In this document: positions 1-9,090 of the stretch, piece by piece
Numbering within the stretch: position 1 is the first letter of the stretch
How the letters are laid out: the number at the start of each line of letters is the position of its first letter
Origin: Paenibacillus sp. CC-CFT747
GTDB taxonomy: Bacteria; Bacillota; Bacilli; Paenibacillales; NBRC-103111
Reading direction: 5' to 3'
Assembly: GCA_030323305.1 (NCBI GenBank)
Contig: CP106741.1
Location: forward strand, 6,061,501-6,125,500
DNA: 64,000 nt
Translations under genes and position numbers: made by a program
Notes under the pieces: generated by a model
The model's database searches: none
Told to the model about the DNA's origin: nothing
Seen by the model: only the letters and a program-made list of their open reading frames with translations

Positions 1-52
1 GGGCGGCTCCTCTGTTATAGCAGGCGATCTGGCCGGATGGCGGCAGAAGCGG

Positions 53-1195
53 CTAATCCAGCCAGCGATACCGGGTCCCCGGGTTGGTTTCCTTGACCTG
101 GGGCGCCAAGCGGAAGCGGGGGACCGAATGGGCGGGCTCGTCCGGGGAAAGCATGCCCCCTGCAGCAATGGTGACCCGGGTTCCTTTCGGCACGAGATCG
201 TACAGCTCCTCAAGGTCCTCCCTCAGCATCCGGATGCACCCGAGAGACTCATCCTTTCCGATGCTGGACGGCTTATCGGTTCCATGGACGGCGTAGCGGG
301 GATCCGACAGCGTCATCCCCCGGCTGCCGTATTCACCGTTCGACCGTCCGTTCGGATTCCGGACCTTCTCGGTAATCTCGAACACTCCCTCGGGAGTCCG
401 GTCCCCGCCGAGCCCCGTCCGGTAGCTCCTCAGGATGACATCCCCGCTGACAAGAGCCAGGCGATGGCTCGCTTTGTCGATGATGATCTCGAGAGGTTCG
501 TTCAATCCCTTAGCCTTTGCGGGGCTGCCGGCTGACGCTGGGGCTTTCGGAGAGGCTTTCTCTCCGTTCTGAGGTTGTCCCTCATCCCACGCTTTCTCTC
601 CCGCTAATTCGGCGAACGCTTCCTTCATATAAGAGGTATAACCCGGCAGCCAATTATCGGGATAAGGGCGGACCAGTTCCTCCACCGTTTCCGGAAGCTT
701 TCCATTCCGGCTTCGGAAATGGGTAACGGCGGAACGGAGCACGGCGAGCTGTTCCTCTTCTTCCTGCCACTTCTCCACCGTCCTGGCCGCCTCTTTTCCG
801 TCCGCAGGCTCGCATTCGCACGTTTCCCGATTATGGTAGCGCACCGTTACGTTCCCGCCGTCAGCGGAACGCTCCGCCGTGGCCAGGGGGACCAGCTTCT
901 GCGCCCAATCCATCCACTTCCCGTCGGAAGACGTGCGGGCTCCGGCGAGAATGGATATCGTCTTTCCCTTGGAAGGCGCTACTAGAATCTCCTTAAGCCG
1001 TTCTTTCCATTCATTAGGCTTCCCGATCCCTCCGGCCAGATATACGTCGGTGCGGGGCTCTCCGTTGGAGGGCACGGGCCGAGCAACGGCCTCTGACTCC
1101 TGCAGGAAGGAGGGACCGGCCGGCAGCTCGGAGCCGGAAATGGGGGCAAGGAGAAGGAGCAGGAAAGGGAGAGCAAACGCCATTCGGCCAATCAC
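53..1195 (-). CDS. Exported L,D-transpeptidase (YkuD domain)
   Basis: Predicted to form or edit L,D cross-links in peptidoglycan outside the membrane. A short hydrophobic signal segment (residues 5-21) opens the protein. A charged, low-complexity middle follows, and the YkuD catalytic domain lies at about residues 230-350. The active-site signature is visible as HGTDKPSSIG followed by SLGCIRM, where His and Cys are the expected catalytic residues. The 230-residue region before the catalytic domain is not a LysM or peptidoglycan-binding repeat that I recognise. The start overlaps the stop of the upstream TPR-like gene by 4 bases, so the two are translationally coupled. It is the last gene of a four-gene leftward operon of exported proteins headed by a FecR protein, which suggests envelope maintenance. 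Confidence 0.88.
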   Translation of the reverse strand: MIGRMAFALPFLLLLLAPISGSELPAGPSFLQESEAVARPVPSNGEPRTDVYLAGGIGKPNEWKERLKEILVAPSKGKTISILAGARTSSDGKWMDWAQKLVPLATAERSADGGNVTVRYHNRETCECEPADGKEAARTVEKWQEEEEQLAVLRSAVTHFRSRNGKLPETVEELVRPYPDNWLPGYTSYMKEAFAELAGEKAWDEGQPQNGEKASPKAPASAGSPAKAKGLNEPLEIIIDKASHRLALVSGDVILRSYRTGLGGDRTPEGVFEITEKVRNPNGRSNGEYGSRGMTLSDPRYAVHGTDKPSSIGKDESLGCIRMLREDLEELYDLVPKGTRVTIAAGGMLSPDEPAHSVPRFRLAPQVKETNPGTRYRWLD

Positions 1196-1476
1196 GGCCC
1201 CCTTCGTCTCCTCCCGGCCTCCGTTTCGGCCTCGGCAGGGGAGCTTAGGCTGCCGGCACGCTTATCCGCGGCGAGCCGCTCCTTAACATCCTGAAGGGTA
1301 AAAGGCGGTTCCTTCTTCTCAAAGGCCGCATATATTTCCCCTGCCTTGGCGTAGCAGTAGTGGGCCTTCCCCTGCTTGCCCTGGGCTTCGTATTCTTTTC
1401 CCAGGAGGTACCAGCCCATCTGATTGCCGGGGTGGTCCGCCACGAACTTTTTGAGAAAGACCATGTCCTCCTTCAA
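1192..1476 (-). CDS. Small TPR-like protein
   Basis: A 94-residue soluble protein. Residues 5-45 (GWYLLGKEYEAQGKQGKAHY) have the spacing of one tetratricopeptide repeat (W-x2-L-G-x2-Y-x8-A-x3-Y), so it may bind a partner protein. The rest is charged and ends in an arginine-rich tail that overlaps the next gene by 4 bases. The first codon is TTG, preceded by a purine-rich GGGGGATGAG at good spacing. A later ATG at codon 5 sits too close to its AAGGAGG. No signal peptide is visible, although both neighbours are exported. The function is unknown; coupling to the L,D-transpeptidase suggests a shared role. Confidence 0.6.
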   Translation of the reverse strand: MKEDMVFLKKFVADHPGNQMGWYLLGKEYEAQGKQGKAHYCYAKAGEIYAAFEKKEPPFTLQDVKERLAADKRAGSLSSPAEAETEAGRRRRGP

Positions 1477-1509
1477 CGCTCATCCCCCGTTCCTGAACTC
1501 CCAGCCCTT

Positions 1510-3131
1510 CTATCTGGGCATCATCCCGTACGGATCGCGGATGATAACAAGCTTCTCCGTCCCAAGCCACTGGACATCGAATCCCGCTTCTTCCGCAAAG
1601 AACCGGACCGGGACAAAGGTTCGGTCCTTGCTGAGATAAGGCGCCGTGTCCATAGTATGGATTTCCTTCGGCCTATCCCCTTCCTGAACCGAGATGGCCT
1701 TTTGGCCGATTGCGAACTCAAGAGACCGGCTGCCGCGGGTCAAGCGCACACGCCGGCCATCGTGCAGATAGTCGACCCGGTAACCGAGGCTCTCCGCTAC
1801 CTGCCTTACCGGCACCATCGTACGGCCGTCCGTAAGCTCAGGCTCCGCCTCGAGGGATAGCGTCTTCTCTCCCACGGCTATCCGTAAAGATGAACTTCCT
1901 GCACCTGCCGCCGGCAGAGAATAATAGGTGATTTGACGCAGCTTATTGTTGTATGAATCGGCTACCAGCAGGCTTCCGTCCGCTCTAACCGCCACATCTG
2001 CCGGAAGATGAAGCTCTCCGCTCTCTTCGATCCCGTCGAGCTCCCCTACGAACTGCTCTCTCTCCCCCGCTATCGTGGTGACCCTTCCGTCAGCGAAACG
2101 CCGGATGGAATGATTCAGGCTGTCCGCAATAAGAAGCGCACCGGCTGCATCCAAGGCGAGTCCGCGGGGAGAATGAAATTTCGCGTCGCCGGCGGGGCCG
2201 TCGGCAAAATCCCCCTCGGCGTAAAGCGCGTCCTTCCCGTAGAGGGAACGGGAGCCGCCGGTCTCGCCGCCTGCCGCCGTTGTAACGGTTCCGGTGCGTA
2301 AGTCGATGTAACGGATGCGCTGATTCCCCGTATCGCTCACATACAGGTTCCCTTTCGCATCGAGAACAAGGCCGGACGGCTCGTTGAACTCCGCCTGGTC
2401 GAGACGCCCGTCCCGGTAATTTCCGGCAAACTGGGGCTTACCGGGGACCGCTTCGACGACACGGGAGGAGGGGTGGTTCAAGGTCGTCACCTTACCGGAA
2501 GGATCGATTCGCCGTATGGCATGATTGAGCGTATCCGCCACATAGACCACTCCGTCCGCGGTCACGGCGACGTCCCTCGGATGGTTGAAACGGGCCTCCC
2601 CGCCGATTCCGTCGGAAAGGCCTGCTTGCCCGTTACCGGCCAAGGTGGAGACTTTCCCATCCGGACGAACGACCCGGACGGCGTGATTGCCCGGATCCGC
2701 CACATACAGCCGGCCTGACGCATCGGCAGCGAGCCCTTCCGGTTCGCGGAAGAGGGAGGCGCCGGACGGGCCGTCGAGCAGGCCTCCCACCGGAAAGCCT
2801 CTGCTGTCCTTTTCGACTGTCACGCCGGTGAGCGTGCTCACCTTCCCTTCCTGGATCCGCCGGATGACTTGGCTTCGGGTATCCGACACGATTTCGCTTC
2901 CGTCGGAGAGGACGAGCACCGAGCCCGGCTCACGGAAGGAAGCCTCGGCAAGCGGGCCGTCCTGAAGTGCGAAGTCACCGGTGCCCGCATACGTCGCCAG
3001 GTCGCTAAGAATCCGTCCTTTCTCGCCGAGGACGGGGAATTCCCGGCATCCAAAGCGGATACGGCCGGCACCGGGATAAGCCAAAGGGAAGCGGCAAGGG
3101 AAAGCAGGGGCCAAGCAGTCATTTTTTTCAT
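1510..3131 (-). CDS. Exported NHL-repeat protein with copper-amine-oxidase N domain (one frameshift)
   Basis: An extracellular protein. A signal peptide (MKKMTAWPLLSLAASLWLIP...) is preceded by AAGGAGAAGCGT. About six NHL beta-propeller blades follow (motifs such as LYVADPGNHAVR, VYVADTLNHAIRR, LYVSDTGNQRIRY, LLIADSLNHSIRR). At the C-terminus is a copper-amine-oxidase N-terminal-type domain with the signatures GRTMVPVRQVAESLGY and RTFVPVRFFAEEAGF. The signal peptide and propeller are in different frames; adding one G to the GG at 3017-3018 joins them smoothly, so I treat the gene as intact. NHL propellers usually bind proteins, glycans or nucleic acid. No catalytic residue is evident. It lies 25 bases after the FecR gene in the same operon. 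Confidence 0.82.
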
Positions 3132-3156
3132 ACGCTTCTCCTTACGTCACAATAAG

Positions 3157-5115
3157 TTAGTTAGCATCCGTCCGGACGACGGCTGTATATTCGGTTGTTC
3201 CGGACGAGACCCAAACCGCTTCTCCCCGGCTGCTCACCCATTTGAATTTCGACACCAGAAAGCGCATGTCTTCGCCAGTTAAGAGTGCAGGATCTACGAG
3301 CAGAGGAAGACGAAGGAGTCTCTTCTGAGCCGCGGAGGCCGGCAGGTCGGCATATTCCCCTGCCGTATAAGCAGCCGCCGCATAGATCAGCTGCTGCCGG
3401 CTGCCGGACCGTTCCCGGAAAACCAGCGATTCGAGCCGTGAGGAAGGCAGAAGCTCGCTCGTTGTGGCTGAATCGGCCTTGATAAAGCGGGATGACAGGT
3501 CAAGCTCCACCTGAACGCCGTAAAAGGCGGGGACGTTCTGGACGGTGATGTCCAGGTAAGCTTGCCGGTAATCTTCCCCATTCACAGTCCCAGGAAGAAG
3601 GTTCAGGGCTGCCGTCAATTGGGGAGCCGGAGCCTCCGTCGGTGCCGGGGTTGCGGTCGGGGTTGGAGTGGCGCTGCTTCCCGGACTACCTCCCGGCTCT
3701 GCACTGGTTGTTGGAACGGGAGTTGGAGAAGGAGTCACGACCGGTGTCCTTTCGGGTGTTCCCGTTGGCGTTGGAGCGGACGATGGCCCCGGTACGTTTC
3801 CGCCGCCGGTTCCCGGCCCGGGAACCAGTCCTCCCTCCGCCTTCTTCGCCCTCTCCAGAAAGTCCTCCCGCTCCTGGCCGCTAAGCTGGCTTAGATAGGC
3901 AAGCTTGGCTTTCTCCGCCTGTTCCTTCTCGTACTGCTCGTTCGCCTGATCAAGCCGCTCTCTCTTCTCTGCTTGGGGCCCGTAGGCTTCCCGCCCGATC
4001 CGCAGCAGGGCATCCAGTATGGTCTGCTCCTGCTTCTGAATAAGCTTCTCCTTCTGCTCCTCCAGCTCAGGGAAAAGCTTGGCTTGCAGCCGCTTCATCT
4101 CGTCTGAAACACCGGCCGAACGGTCGATAGGCTTCACCTCCGACAGGTTCAGGACTTCGCCGCCCGACTGCTCCTTCATTTCTTGTAGCAGGCGGTTTAC
4201 CTCAGAGGCGTTCATTTTGCCTTGGTCGAGCCCTTCCTTTACGATATTTCCCACCATCTGATCGAAATTGCTGAATACGCTTTTCAGCTTCTCCGGCGTT
4301 TCCGTTTGCAAGGGAGAAGCCGCCCCCTCTTTGACCGCGGTCCCTCCGTTCGCCAGCTGCTTCTCCAGCGTCTTCTTCTGTTCCTCCAGCTCCTTGTCGA
4401 TATCCTGCTTGTTCCGGAGGATTCTTTCGATAACTTCCGGAGACGAATAGCGAACCAGTTCGGATACGTCCACAATCGTCACTTTCGGGTCCAGGTCCTC
4501 CACCTCGCCCCTGGGCCCCACGGTGATTTGCTGGGTCGGAAGAAGCAGCACTTGGCTTCCGGTCGAGCGGTCCTTTACGGTAACCAATCCGGAGGCCGCG
4601 GTCACGTAGGTCTCCTCCGTTGCCGGGTTCGCATGGACGAACCAATGAGTGCCCCGTACCCCCATGACGGCACTTGAGGTTTCAATCTCCATCTCGTCGG
4701 TGCCCGTCAGGTGCTGGATTTTGGACCAGATGGCGCCGGCCCACATCCGGAGCTTGCTCGTTTTGCCGGAGCCTTTCTTGGCGAGCTCCGACAGGTACAC
4801 TTCCGAATTCGCATCAATGGTAAATTCGGAGCCTGTGTCCTGCAGCTTGATCGAAACGTAGGAATGGTCCCCGGTCCGTATGTAATCGCCCTGGTTCAAG
4901 CCCATATCCACATAGACCTCGTAGGCACGCGAACCTCCCGCGCTCTTCACGGTCGCCTCACCGCCCACCTCGGTTACCACGGCTACCCTTCCCGATTTGG
5001 CCGCCGCTATGCCGGTCCCGAGCCCGGGACAGAGCCCAACCAGAAGAAGCAGACTGAGTAGCAGCCCGGCCCCTTTCCGGCCCCCTCGCCTTAGCGAGCT
5101 AATCGATTCTATCAT
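3157..5115 (-). CDS. Exported FecR-domain protein with cohesin-like C-terminus
   Basis: A 652-residue exported protein. A signal/anchor segment occupies residues 15-38. A FecR domain covers about 42-190, with the typical LNQGDYIRTGDHSYVSIKL and SSAVMGVRGTHWFV stretches. A charged, coiled-coil-prone helical region runs from about 230 to 420, a proline/threonine/serine linker from about 430 to 510, and a beta-rich domain from 515 to 650 whose FYGVQVELDLSSRF resembles cohesin/CBM-type folds. FecR proteins are known as signal receivers or scaffolds. There is no sigma factor beside it, so the classic iron-citrate circuit is unlikely. It heads the operon FecR - NHL - TPR - L,D-transpeptidase and is divergent from a CHASE2 cyclase, a partnership also suggested by both being membrane or exported sensors. 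Confidence 0.85.
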   Translation of the reverse strand: MIESISSLRRGGRKGAGLLLSLLLLVGLCPGLGTGIAAAKSGRVAVVTEVGGEATVKSAGGSRAYEVYVDMGLNQGDYIRTGDHSYVSIKLQDTGSEFTIDANSEVYLSELAKKGSGKTSKLRMWAGAIWSKIQHLTGTDEMEIETSSAVMGVRGTHWFVHANPATEETYVTAASGLVTVKDRSTGSQVLLLPTQQITVGPRGEVEDLDPKVTIVDVSELVRYSSPEVIERILRNKQDIDKELEEQKKTLEKQLANGGTAVKEGAASPLQTETPEKLKSVFSNFDQMVGNIVKEGLDQGKMNASEVNRLLQEMKEQSGGEVLNLSEVKPIDRSAGVSDEMKRLQAKLFPELEEQKEKLIQKQEQTILDALLRIGREAYGPQAEKRERLDQANEQYEKEQAEKAKLAYLSQLSGQEREDFLERAKKAEGGLVPGPGTGGGNVPGPSSAPTPTGTPERTPVVTPSPTPVPTTSAEPGGSPGSSATPTPTATPAPTEAPAPQLTAALNLLPGTVNGEDYRQAYLDITVQNVPAFYGVQVELDLSSRFIKADSATTSELLPSSRLESLVFRERSGSRQQLIYAAAAYTAGEYADLPASAAQKRLLRLPLLVDPALLTGEDMRFLVSKFKWVSSRGEAVWVSSGTTEYTAVVRTDAN

Positions 5116-5322
5116 TTGTCTTCCCCTTCCTGTTTTTCCCTATCTTTCTATCATTGTAATTCTCTCATAAGAGGACTGCAATTCCAGTTTCCTAGGAACG
5201 GATAGCTTCCCCTTCCGTCTTTCGACTTTTTACGCGTGATTCTTTGTTCCTATATTGTCGCTGGCCGGGTTTTGTATTATTGTTTTCCTAGATTCATAAA
5301 ATGGGATAAAAGTAGGGAAGCC

Positions 5323-7148
5323 ATGAGAAAGACTCTGTTAAAAACCGCCGTCCCTGCCAATGCCGTTATGGTACTCGCCGTTCTGCTTCTCCTGCTGACG
5401 GATTCCTTGAATGCGCTTAAGCTGTCCCTCTATGATTTCCATATGCGGATGACCATGGATCACCGGTACCATCATGACATCGTTGTCGTAGGCATCGATG
5501 ACCAGTCCCTGAAGGAGATAGGAAGTTGGCCCTGGGACCGTACAGCCTATATCCCCCTGCTTCAGAAGCTCGAAAATGCCGGAGCCAAAGTCATTGCGTT
5601 CGACATCCTCTTCAGTGAAAAAGGCGACCCGGACAGCGACCGGAGCCTGGCGGAAGAGCTCGAGAAGCATCGGAACATTGTCCTGCCGGGCCAGGCTGTC
5701 TTTGAAGGAAGCTACAACGATGTGGCGAACGGGAGTCTTGCCAAACAGAACCGGAACCAGGCGCCGGCCGCCAAACGGATGAATCTGCCTTTGGACCTGT
5801 TCGGCAAAGCCTCCCAACCCGCTCATCTTAATGCCGCCGTGGACGGAGACGGCGTGATCCGCCGGACGTACCTGCAAATCCGGACTCCTCCGGCTTGTTC
5901 TCTTCGCTTGCATTGAAAGCCGCCGAAATGGCTGGGGTGGATACCCGGTCCGTCACGAAACGGTTTCCTTACTCCATGCCCATCCGTTACGACCTGCTGT
6001 CGGAAGATATCCAGTACATTCCTTTCTCCAAGGTTCAAACGGGCAGCTACAACCTGAAGGACCGCATCGTGCTCGTGGGCTTTACCGCTTCCGGCTTTGA
6101 GAACGATGACGGAATGACGCCTGTCGAAGGAAGAACCAAGCTGGTGTACGCTCAAGCGAACATCATCAACCAGCTTATGCAGGGACGCTTATTGAAAGAA
6201 GCGGACGCCCGCCTTTCCCTGCCGCTGCTGTTCCTGTTCCTCGCCGCCGGCTGGTGGCTTACGCGGAGAACCCGGCCTGCAGCAGGAGCTGGCTTCCTCC
6301 TGATCCTTGCCCTTCTCGCCCTTGCCGCCCAATATGCCGCTTTCTCAGCCGGGTATTTCGTAGATGCCGTCTATCCGTTAACCGCTATGCTTCTGGCTTA
6401 TTTGGTGAACTTGTCCGTGCAGGTTTATCAGGAATCCAGGCACAAGCAGCACATCGTTCAGCAGTTCGGCCGGTACCTGTCCCCCGAAGTCGTGAAGGAA
6501 ATTGCCGGAAGCGATCAAGCCATCGGAGTGGGCGGCGTGAATAAAGTGCTGACCATTCTGTTCCTGGATGTGAGAGGGTTTACGGCTCTGTCCGAGAAGC
6601 TAAGGCCCGAAGAAGTCGTCGGCTTTCTCAACCGGATGTTCGATCTGATCACGGAGAAGGCGCATGCCCACCACGGCACCATTGATAAATTTATCGGCGA
6701 CGCGGCCATGATTCTTTATAACGCCCCTCTGGATGTTCCCTATCATGAATACCATGCCGTCCGGACCGCTTATGACATTCAGCAGGGAATGGAAAAGGTT
6801 CGAGCCGAGGTAAAGGAGCTGTACGGAGTCACCATCAGCGTGGGGATCGGCATTCATACCGGAGAGGTTGTCGTGGGAAACATCGGCTCTTCCGTGAGAG
6901 TCGATTATACGGCGATTGGGGATAATGTGAACCTGGCGGCCCGTATTGAGTCGCAGGCGGCGGCCAACCAGATTCTCGTCTCGGAAGCAACCCGGGTGCG
7001 CACGCTTGATTATTTCGAATACCTCTCCGTCGGAGAGAGGACATTAAAAGGCAAAACGTCCGCGTTTCCTTTATATGAAGTGACCGGAGCGCTTGGCACC
7101 CTCGAACCGCCTGGCGGCGGCTTGAAGGAAAGAAGAAAGCCCCGGTAA
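5323..7148 (+). CDS. CHASE2-domain class III adenylate/guanylate cyclase (one frameshift)
   Basis: A membrane receptor cyclase. An N-terminal TM helix (residues 10-30) is followed by an extracytoplasmic CHASE2 domain (DFHMRM, GIDDQSLKEIGSWPWDR, FDILFSE). Three TM helices come next, and then a class III cyclase domain near the C-terminus. The catalytic set is complete: metal-binding Asp in ILFLDVRGF and FIGDAAM, the base-selecting Lys in TIDKFIGD, and the Asn/Arg pair in GDNVNLAARIE. The Lys argues for ATP. The frame breaks at the GG at 5882-5883; one more G rejoins CHASE2 to the rest. I start at the ATG at 5323 (MRKTLLK) rather than an upstream in-frame codon because it begins just before the TM helix. 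The gene is divergent from the FecR operon. Confidence 0.88.
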
Positions 7149-7175
7149 CCCCCATCCTGACTACCATTTCCTATC

Positions 7176-7222
7176 AAAAAAGCTCCTCCTCCCTGTAGCC
7201 AGGGAGGCAGGAGCTTGTCTTG
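7176..7222. terminator. Bidirectional terminator between cyclase and ferredoxin
   Basis: The inverted repeat AAGCTCCT...AGGAGCTT has an inner CTCCCTG/CAGGGAG stem and is flanked by A6 on the left and T-rich sequence on the right. It can stop transcription from both convergent genes. Confidence 0.75.
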
Positions 7223-7245
7223 TTATAAGAGGATGGTCCGTCTGA

Positions 7246-7482
7246 TTAGTTGTTAAACGGAGCGTCGGCTACTTTGATGGAATCCGTTGGGCATCCGTCT
7301 TGAGCGTCTTGAAGATCGTCATAAAGGTCTTCCGGAATTTCGGTGTTCCCTTTGTTGCCGTCTCCTTCATAGATCGTCTCGGCCAGACCCTCATCGTCGT
7401 AATCGTAAATGTCAGGTGCCGTAGCGCCGCAAGCACCGCAGGCGATACAGGTTTCCTTGTCTACCCAAGTATACTTTGCCAT
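7246..7482 (-). CDS. fer: 4Fe-4S ferredoxin
   Basis: A 78-residue acidic ferredoxin of the Bacillus Fer type, a soluble cytoplasmic electron carrier. The cluster ligands are CIACGAC (C-x2-C-x2-C) near the N-terminus and a fourth Cys in GCPTDSI near the C-terminus. The second cluster motif of bacterial 2[4Fe-4S] ferredoxins is missing, as expected for this single-cluster family. The ATG is preceded by a GAGGAAAC ribosome binding site. The gene is monocistronic, with a terminator 30 bases downstream. Likely redox partners (cytochrome P450 or fatty-acid desaturase systems) are not in the window. Confidence 0.92.
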   Translation of the reverse strand: MAKYTWVDKETCIACGACGATAPDIYDYDDEGLAETIYEGDGNKGNTEIPEDLYDDLQDAQDGCPTDSIKVADAPFNN

Positions 7483-7587
7483 GTGATAGTTTCCTCCTCA
7501 ATAATTTCCTCAAAGTAACTATAATACAAAAGCCTATAAAGTTCAATTCCTTACGAGCGCCCTTATTGTTCGTGCAACCCTGTCAAA

Positions 7588-8886
7588 CTATTCGCCCGAA
7601 TCGCTCTTGGCAGCCTTTAAATGATCCATTTGCAGAGAGGTTCCTCTAACCTTGTGATTGCGGATCAGCGACGAAGGATCGCTGCCGATCATGCCGGCGG
7701 TCAGAATGGCGCTTTCGCCAAACTTATCGCGGATGCGGTCCATCGCCTGGGTCAGGCTCTCCTTCTTCGGCTGCTGCTCGTAGCTGAACAGATCGAGCTG
7801 AATGGCCGACTCGGCCTTCGGCTGCAGATTCTGAAGCGTGATGCCGAGCAGGCGGACCGGCTTCCCGGCCTGCCAATTCGCTTCGAACAGCCGGCAGGCC
7901 TCCCGATACAGGTCTTCATAGTTCTCCGTCGGTACGGGAACCGTGCAGGAGCGGGTAATCGTCCGCATGTCCGGATCCCGGATGGTAATCTGGATGGTGC
8001 TGCCGACAAGCCCCTGCCTCCTCGCTCTTCTCGCCACCTGGTCCGCCAGGTTAAGGAAGACCCGCTGAATATCCGCCGGATCGGTAAAATTGCTCGGAAG
8101 CGTCGTCGTGTGCCCGACGGACTTGCTGGGCTCGCGGACCGGATTAACGGGCGATTCGTCGTGGCCGTTCGCCGCCCGTTTAAGCCAGGCGCCCAGCACG
8201 CCGAACTCGCGCGTCAGCAGCGCTTCCCCGGTATGGGCGAGCTCGCCGACCGTGCGGATGTTCAGCTTTAGCAGCTTCTCCGCCGTCTTTCCGCCGATGC
8301 CATAGATGGTGTCGCACGGCTTATCCCACAGAATGAGCGGAACGTCGCGAAGGCGGAGGACCGAGATGCCGTTAGGCTTTTTCATATCGGAGGCGATTTT
8401 CGCCAGAAGCTTGTTGGGCGCTACCCCGATGGAGCATGGCAATCCAAGCTCGTTCCGGATCCGGGTCTGAATGGTTTCCGCTATTTCGAGCGGGGCTCCG
8501 AACTGCTTCGAGCCGGTAATATCCACGAAGCACTCGTCTATGGACATCGCCTCGATCTGGGGAGAGTAATTCCCAACAATGTCCATGAAGCGGCGGGAAA
8601 AGTGGCGGTAGAGATGAAAATCTGGCTGGATCAGAATAAGCTCCGGACAGGCCTTAAGCGCCTGGCTAACCAGCATGCCCGTCCGGACTCCGCTGGCCCT
8701 TGCCTTATAGGAGGAAGTCACCACGATGCCCTTGCGCAGCTCCACGCTTCCCGCCACGGCCACCGCCTTGCCCCGGTACTTGTCCGGCTCGACCGCTTCA
8801 TGCACCGAGCAGTAGAAAGCATTCATATCAATATGTAGAACAACCCGCCCTTTTTTGGGATAAAAGCCTTCCGCCGACCGGTTCAT
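7588..8886 (-). CDS. dinB: DNA polymerase IV (Y-family, DinB)
   Basis: A translesion DNA polymerase of 432 residues. The catalytic carboxylates are in VVLHIDMNAFYCSVHEAVEP (first Asp) and in AMSIDECFVD (Asp-Glu pair). The steric-gate aromatic follows in NAFYCSV. Helix-hairpin-helix (GIGGKTAEKLLKLNIRTVGEL) and little-finger regions follow. The C-terminus (QLDLFSYEQQ) carries a QLDLF-like element resembling the beta-clamp-binding motif. There is no adjacent imuA or recA gene and no visible LexA box (GAACN4GTTC-type) in the short upstream gap. Length and order match the family. Confidence 0.95.
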   Translation of the reverse strand: MNRSAEGFYPKKGRVVLHIDMNAFYCSVHEAVEPDKYRGKAVAVAGSVELRKGIVVTSSYKARASGVRTGMLVSQALKACPELILIQPDFHLYRHFSRRFMDIVGNYSPQIEAMSIDECFVDITGSKQFGAPLEIAETIQTRIRNELGLPCSIGVAPNKLLAKIASDMKKPNGISVLRLRDVPLILWDKPCDTIYGIGGKTAEKLLKLNIRTVGELAHTGEALLTREFGVLGAWLKRAANGHDESPVNPVREPSKSVGHTTTLPSNFTDPADIQRVFLNLADQVARRARRQGLVGSTIQITIRDPDMRTITRSCTVPVPTENYEDLYREACRLFEANWQAGKPVRLLGITLQNLQPKAESAIQLDLFSYEQQPKKESLTQAMDRIRDKFGESAILTAGMIGSDPSSLIRNHKVRGTSLQMDHLKAAKSDSGE

Positions 8887-9037
8887 CTCCGTCCTCCTTC
8901 CCGCGGTTTCCTTCCGTCTTCGTATTCATTCCCTAAAGCATAGCTTCCGTCCTTCATGAGGTCAACTCTCCTCTCCTGCGGAAACAGCCGGACTTGCCAC
9001 TCCCCACAAATCCCCTGTCCTCCGGCGGAGAATATGG

Positions 9038-9043
9038 TATAAT
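9038..9043 (+). promoter_or_regulatory. Probable -10 element of cimA
   Basis: A perfect TATAAT lies about 48 bases before the cimA start. No convincing -35 hexamer is seen at 17 bases, so this is a partial promoter call. No T-box or leucine attenuator structure is evident in the leader. Confidence 0.45.
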
Positions 9044-9090
9044 GAAACAATATCTTTTGGAATGGAATTGGAGCTAGGAGGAACGAAACT

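Noticed and set aside
84..1286. Several rightward ORFs opposite the L,D-transpeptidase gene
   Set aside because: They are shadows of the leftward coding frame: no ribosome binding site and no recognisable protein pattern.
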